NCBI GenBank assembly: GCA_020796225.1
Contig: CM036755.1
Location: 38,884,806 to 38,948,805 of the forward strand
Origin: Arion vulgaris
Taxonomy: Eukaryota > Mollusca > Gastropoda > Stylommatophora > Arionidae
DNA length: 64,000 nucleotides
Direction of reading: 5' to 3'
Below are positions 62,610-64,000 of the stretch, one piece after another. The notes under the pieces were generated by a model. It was not told where the DNA came from, did no database searches, and worked only from the letters and a program-made list of their open reading frames with translations. The first letter of the stretch is position 1, and the number at the start of each line of letters is the position of its first letter. A program made the position numbers and the translations under genes.

Positions 62610-62862
62610 ATGTGTGTTGCAGGGTTCACAAGGGAGCAAAGAATAGTAACACTGCGACCTACAAGGCATGTTGTAAGAGGTGACCGAGGTAGGGGCCTAA
62701 GAAAGCTACCCTAGTAAATAAAAAGCCTTGCAGAAATTGAATGTGCTGGCCTACTTGTAGGCGCATAACTGGCACAATGTACAATAATTTTAGGCTCAGA
62801 TAACATACAAATTACAAAGAGTGGTTTAACAAGTGGTAAATATGGAGCATCCGAAGAAGCAG
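62610..62862 (+). mobile_element. SINE-B full copy
   Basis: 'GTGTGTTGCAGGGTTCACAA', 'GTAACACTGCGACCTACAAG', 'GCATGTTGTAAGAGGTGACC', 'CCTACTTGTAGGCGCATAAC', 'AAATATGGAGCATCCGAAGA'. Confidence 0.85.
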
Positions 62863-63094
62863 CAGATGATCAAATTAGTTCAATGTTTTTGGATTGAATA
62901 TCGTCGTCCACCATCTTGACTACACAGTAGTAATATAATATAATTTACCAATCTAGCAATACATACTGTACATTGCAAGTCATTAGCAGTAGACTGCATG
63001 CATCAGGTCACAAAACATGCATGTCTATCTGTAAGACAAAGGAATAGTAGCCGCCTACTACAGTAGACACTATACATGATAGGATTAATGCAAG

Positions 63095-63770
63095 CTAATC
63101 ATTCATCATCATCAGGTGCCGTGCGGCTGGTGTAGGCGATCATGGATCTCCACAAATCTCTATCTTTGGTGTTTGCTATCAACTCCGATGTTGACGCTCA
63201 ACTGTGCCACAAAGTCAGGCCATTCAAAATTTTCTCTCTCTGTCTCATCTACCCTCGATTTTACCTGTTGTCACAATGTTCTAAACCTCCTTTCCTTATC
63301 CCATGCCCGAAAAATGATGACTGCCTCTTTCTTACATTGATGATAAGCTTTATCTGTGTCTTGATCTCATTCAACACCCCAACATGAGCCATTTAACAGT
63401 TCATGGGATTCTCATCATTCTTCTGTAAAACCACATCTCTGTGGCCTCAGAGATTTTTCGATCTGTGTTCTTGTCCATGACTCGCATCCGTATGTCAGTA
63501 TTGGTTCTATGTAGCACTAAATAACTCGCATTCTGATCGGGATTGACAAGGACTTGTTGCATATAATGCTTCTCATTTTCAGGAACAATGTTTTCGCTTG
63601 CCCTATTCTGCTCTCTATTTCTGATCGGTATCTGCCATCTGATGTTACCAGGACTCCGAGATATTTAAATTTTGGCACTTGTCTTAGCACAGTCCCATTT
63701 ACTGTGATGGTGCATTACCTTCCTAAGCTTTCCATTACCAATTTTTAATTTATTCTGCTAAATTCTGTGA
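63095..63770 (-). mobile_element. LINE-h C-terminal half
   Basis: From 63,770 down: 'VPKFKYLGVLVTSDGRYRSE' 'IESRIGQAKTLFLKMRSILC'-type codons (several frames), 'YGCESWTRT', 'NVRKRQSSFFGHGIRKGGLE' 'H', 'RQREKILNGLTLWHS' and 'SELIANTKDRDLWRSMIAYT'. Same family as 22,055-22,330, and longer. Confidence 0.75.
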
Positions 63771-63924
63771 ACTTGTAATAAAAGTACATTCATTTATCAA
63801 CAAAACTGAATGTCATTCTTCAAATTTGATTTTAAAATTAAGAAAAGTTTATAACATGTACCTACACCAGCGGAGTGGAAAAAGTGAAGAAAAATTAATT
63901 CAGCCACAGCAGTGTGTTTTTCAA

Positions 63925-64000
63925 TGTGTTGTTCTTCTTCTTTTGTCGTCACACTGTTACCGGTTGCTACCCAGTGTTGTGTTTTTCTGTTTTTGTCTTG
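63925..64000 (-). mobile_element. LINE 3' end (runs off the window)
   Basis: 'GTTCTTCTTCTTTTGTCGTC' 'ACACTGTTACCGGTTGCTAC' 'CCAGTGTTGTG' is the terminal sequence also seen at 3,527-3,560 and 36,127-36,180; the element's 3' end on the minus strand is at the left. Confidence 0.65.

Overview
This is invertebrate animal nuclear DNA. It is AT-rich, has spliced genes with large introns, and is loaded with broken transposons, tRNA-derived SINEs and long minisatellites. Nothing bacterial or viral is evident. The species cannot be fixed from the sequence; a mollusc or similar marine invertebrate is only a guess from the mix of repeats.

Host genes. (1) On the minus strand, 15 (probably 16) exons between 32,605 and 62,424 encode PATL1 (PAT1 homolog), the mRNA-decapping scaffold of P-bodies. 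Splice phases agree from exon to exon and the stop codon is at 32,605. One exon (44,203-44,368) carries a one-base frameshift. The start codon lies upstream, outside the recognised part. (2) At 1,784-1,910 (minus) is what looks like the first coding exon of a GMC oxidoreductase (glucose/choline dehydrogenase-like): a signal peptide followed by the start of the FAD-binding motif. The rest of that gene would lie left of the window. No other host gene was recognised.

Layout. 1-11,000: LINE 3' ends, several SINE families, a 57-bp SINE-derived minisatellite and a DD82E/Sailor-like DNA transposon with TIRs and TA flanks (4,990-6,544). 11,000-32,500: seven large minisatellites (units of about 32, 33/36, 46, 51, 32, 44 and 25 bp) separated by LINE fragments, one of them inside a TTAA-flanked piggyBac-like element (26,081-28,922). 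32,600-62,400: PATL1, whose introns hold a mariner copy with a nested piggyBac fragment, a Tigger/pogo deletion derivative with an open transposase C-terminus, a TTAA-flanked MITE, and dozens of LINE and SINE fragments. 62,400-64,000: more LINE and SINE remains.

Family labels used below are mine. SINE-A: tRNA-like head 'TGGCGTAGAGGTTA'. SINE-B: 'CCTACTTGTAGGCGCATAAC', the most abundant. SINE-C: 'GAGTGGTTACCGGGGCCCA'. SINE-D: 'GTTCGTAGCGCGTTGGACTA'. SINE-E: 'GGTGCTTATCCTTCGGCGA'. SINE-F, -G and -H: other tRNA-like families. LINE-a to LINE-h: eight non-LTR families recognised from their RT, C-terminal or RNase H coding remains; all are broken.

Three patches (about 27,180-27,880, 31,240-31,960 and 34,561-34,860) read as a degraded blend of a nearby unique flank and local sequence. 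They are most simply assembly-consensus artefacts and should be treated with caution. I found no convincing new molecular system. The most interesting signals are minisatellites born from transposon sequence, and a shared module linking two SINE families.
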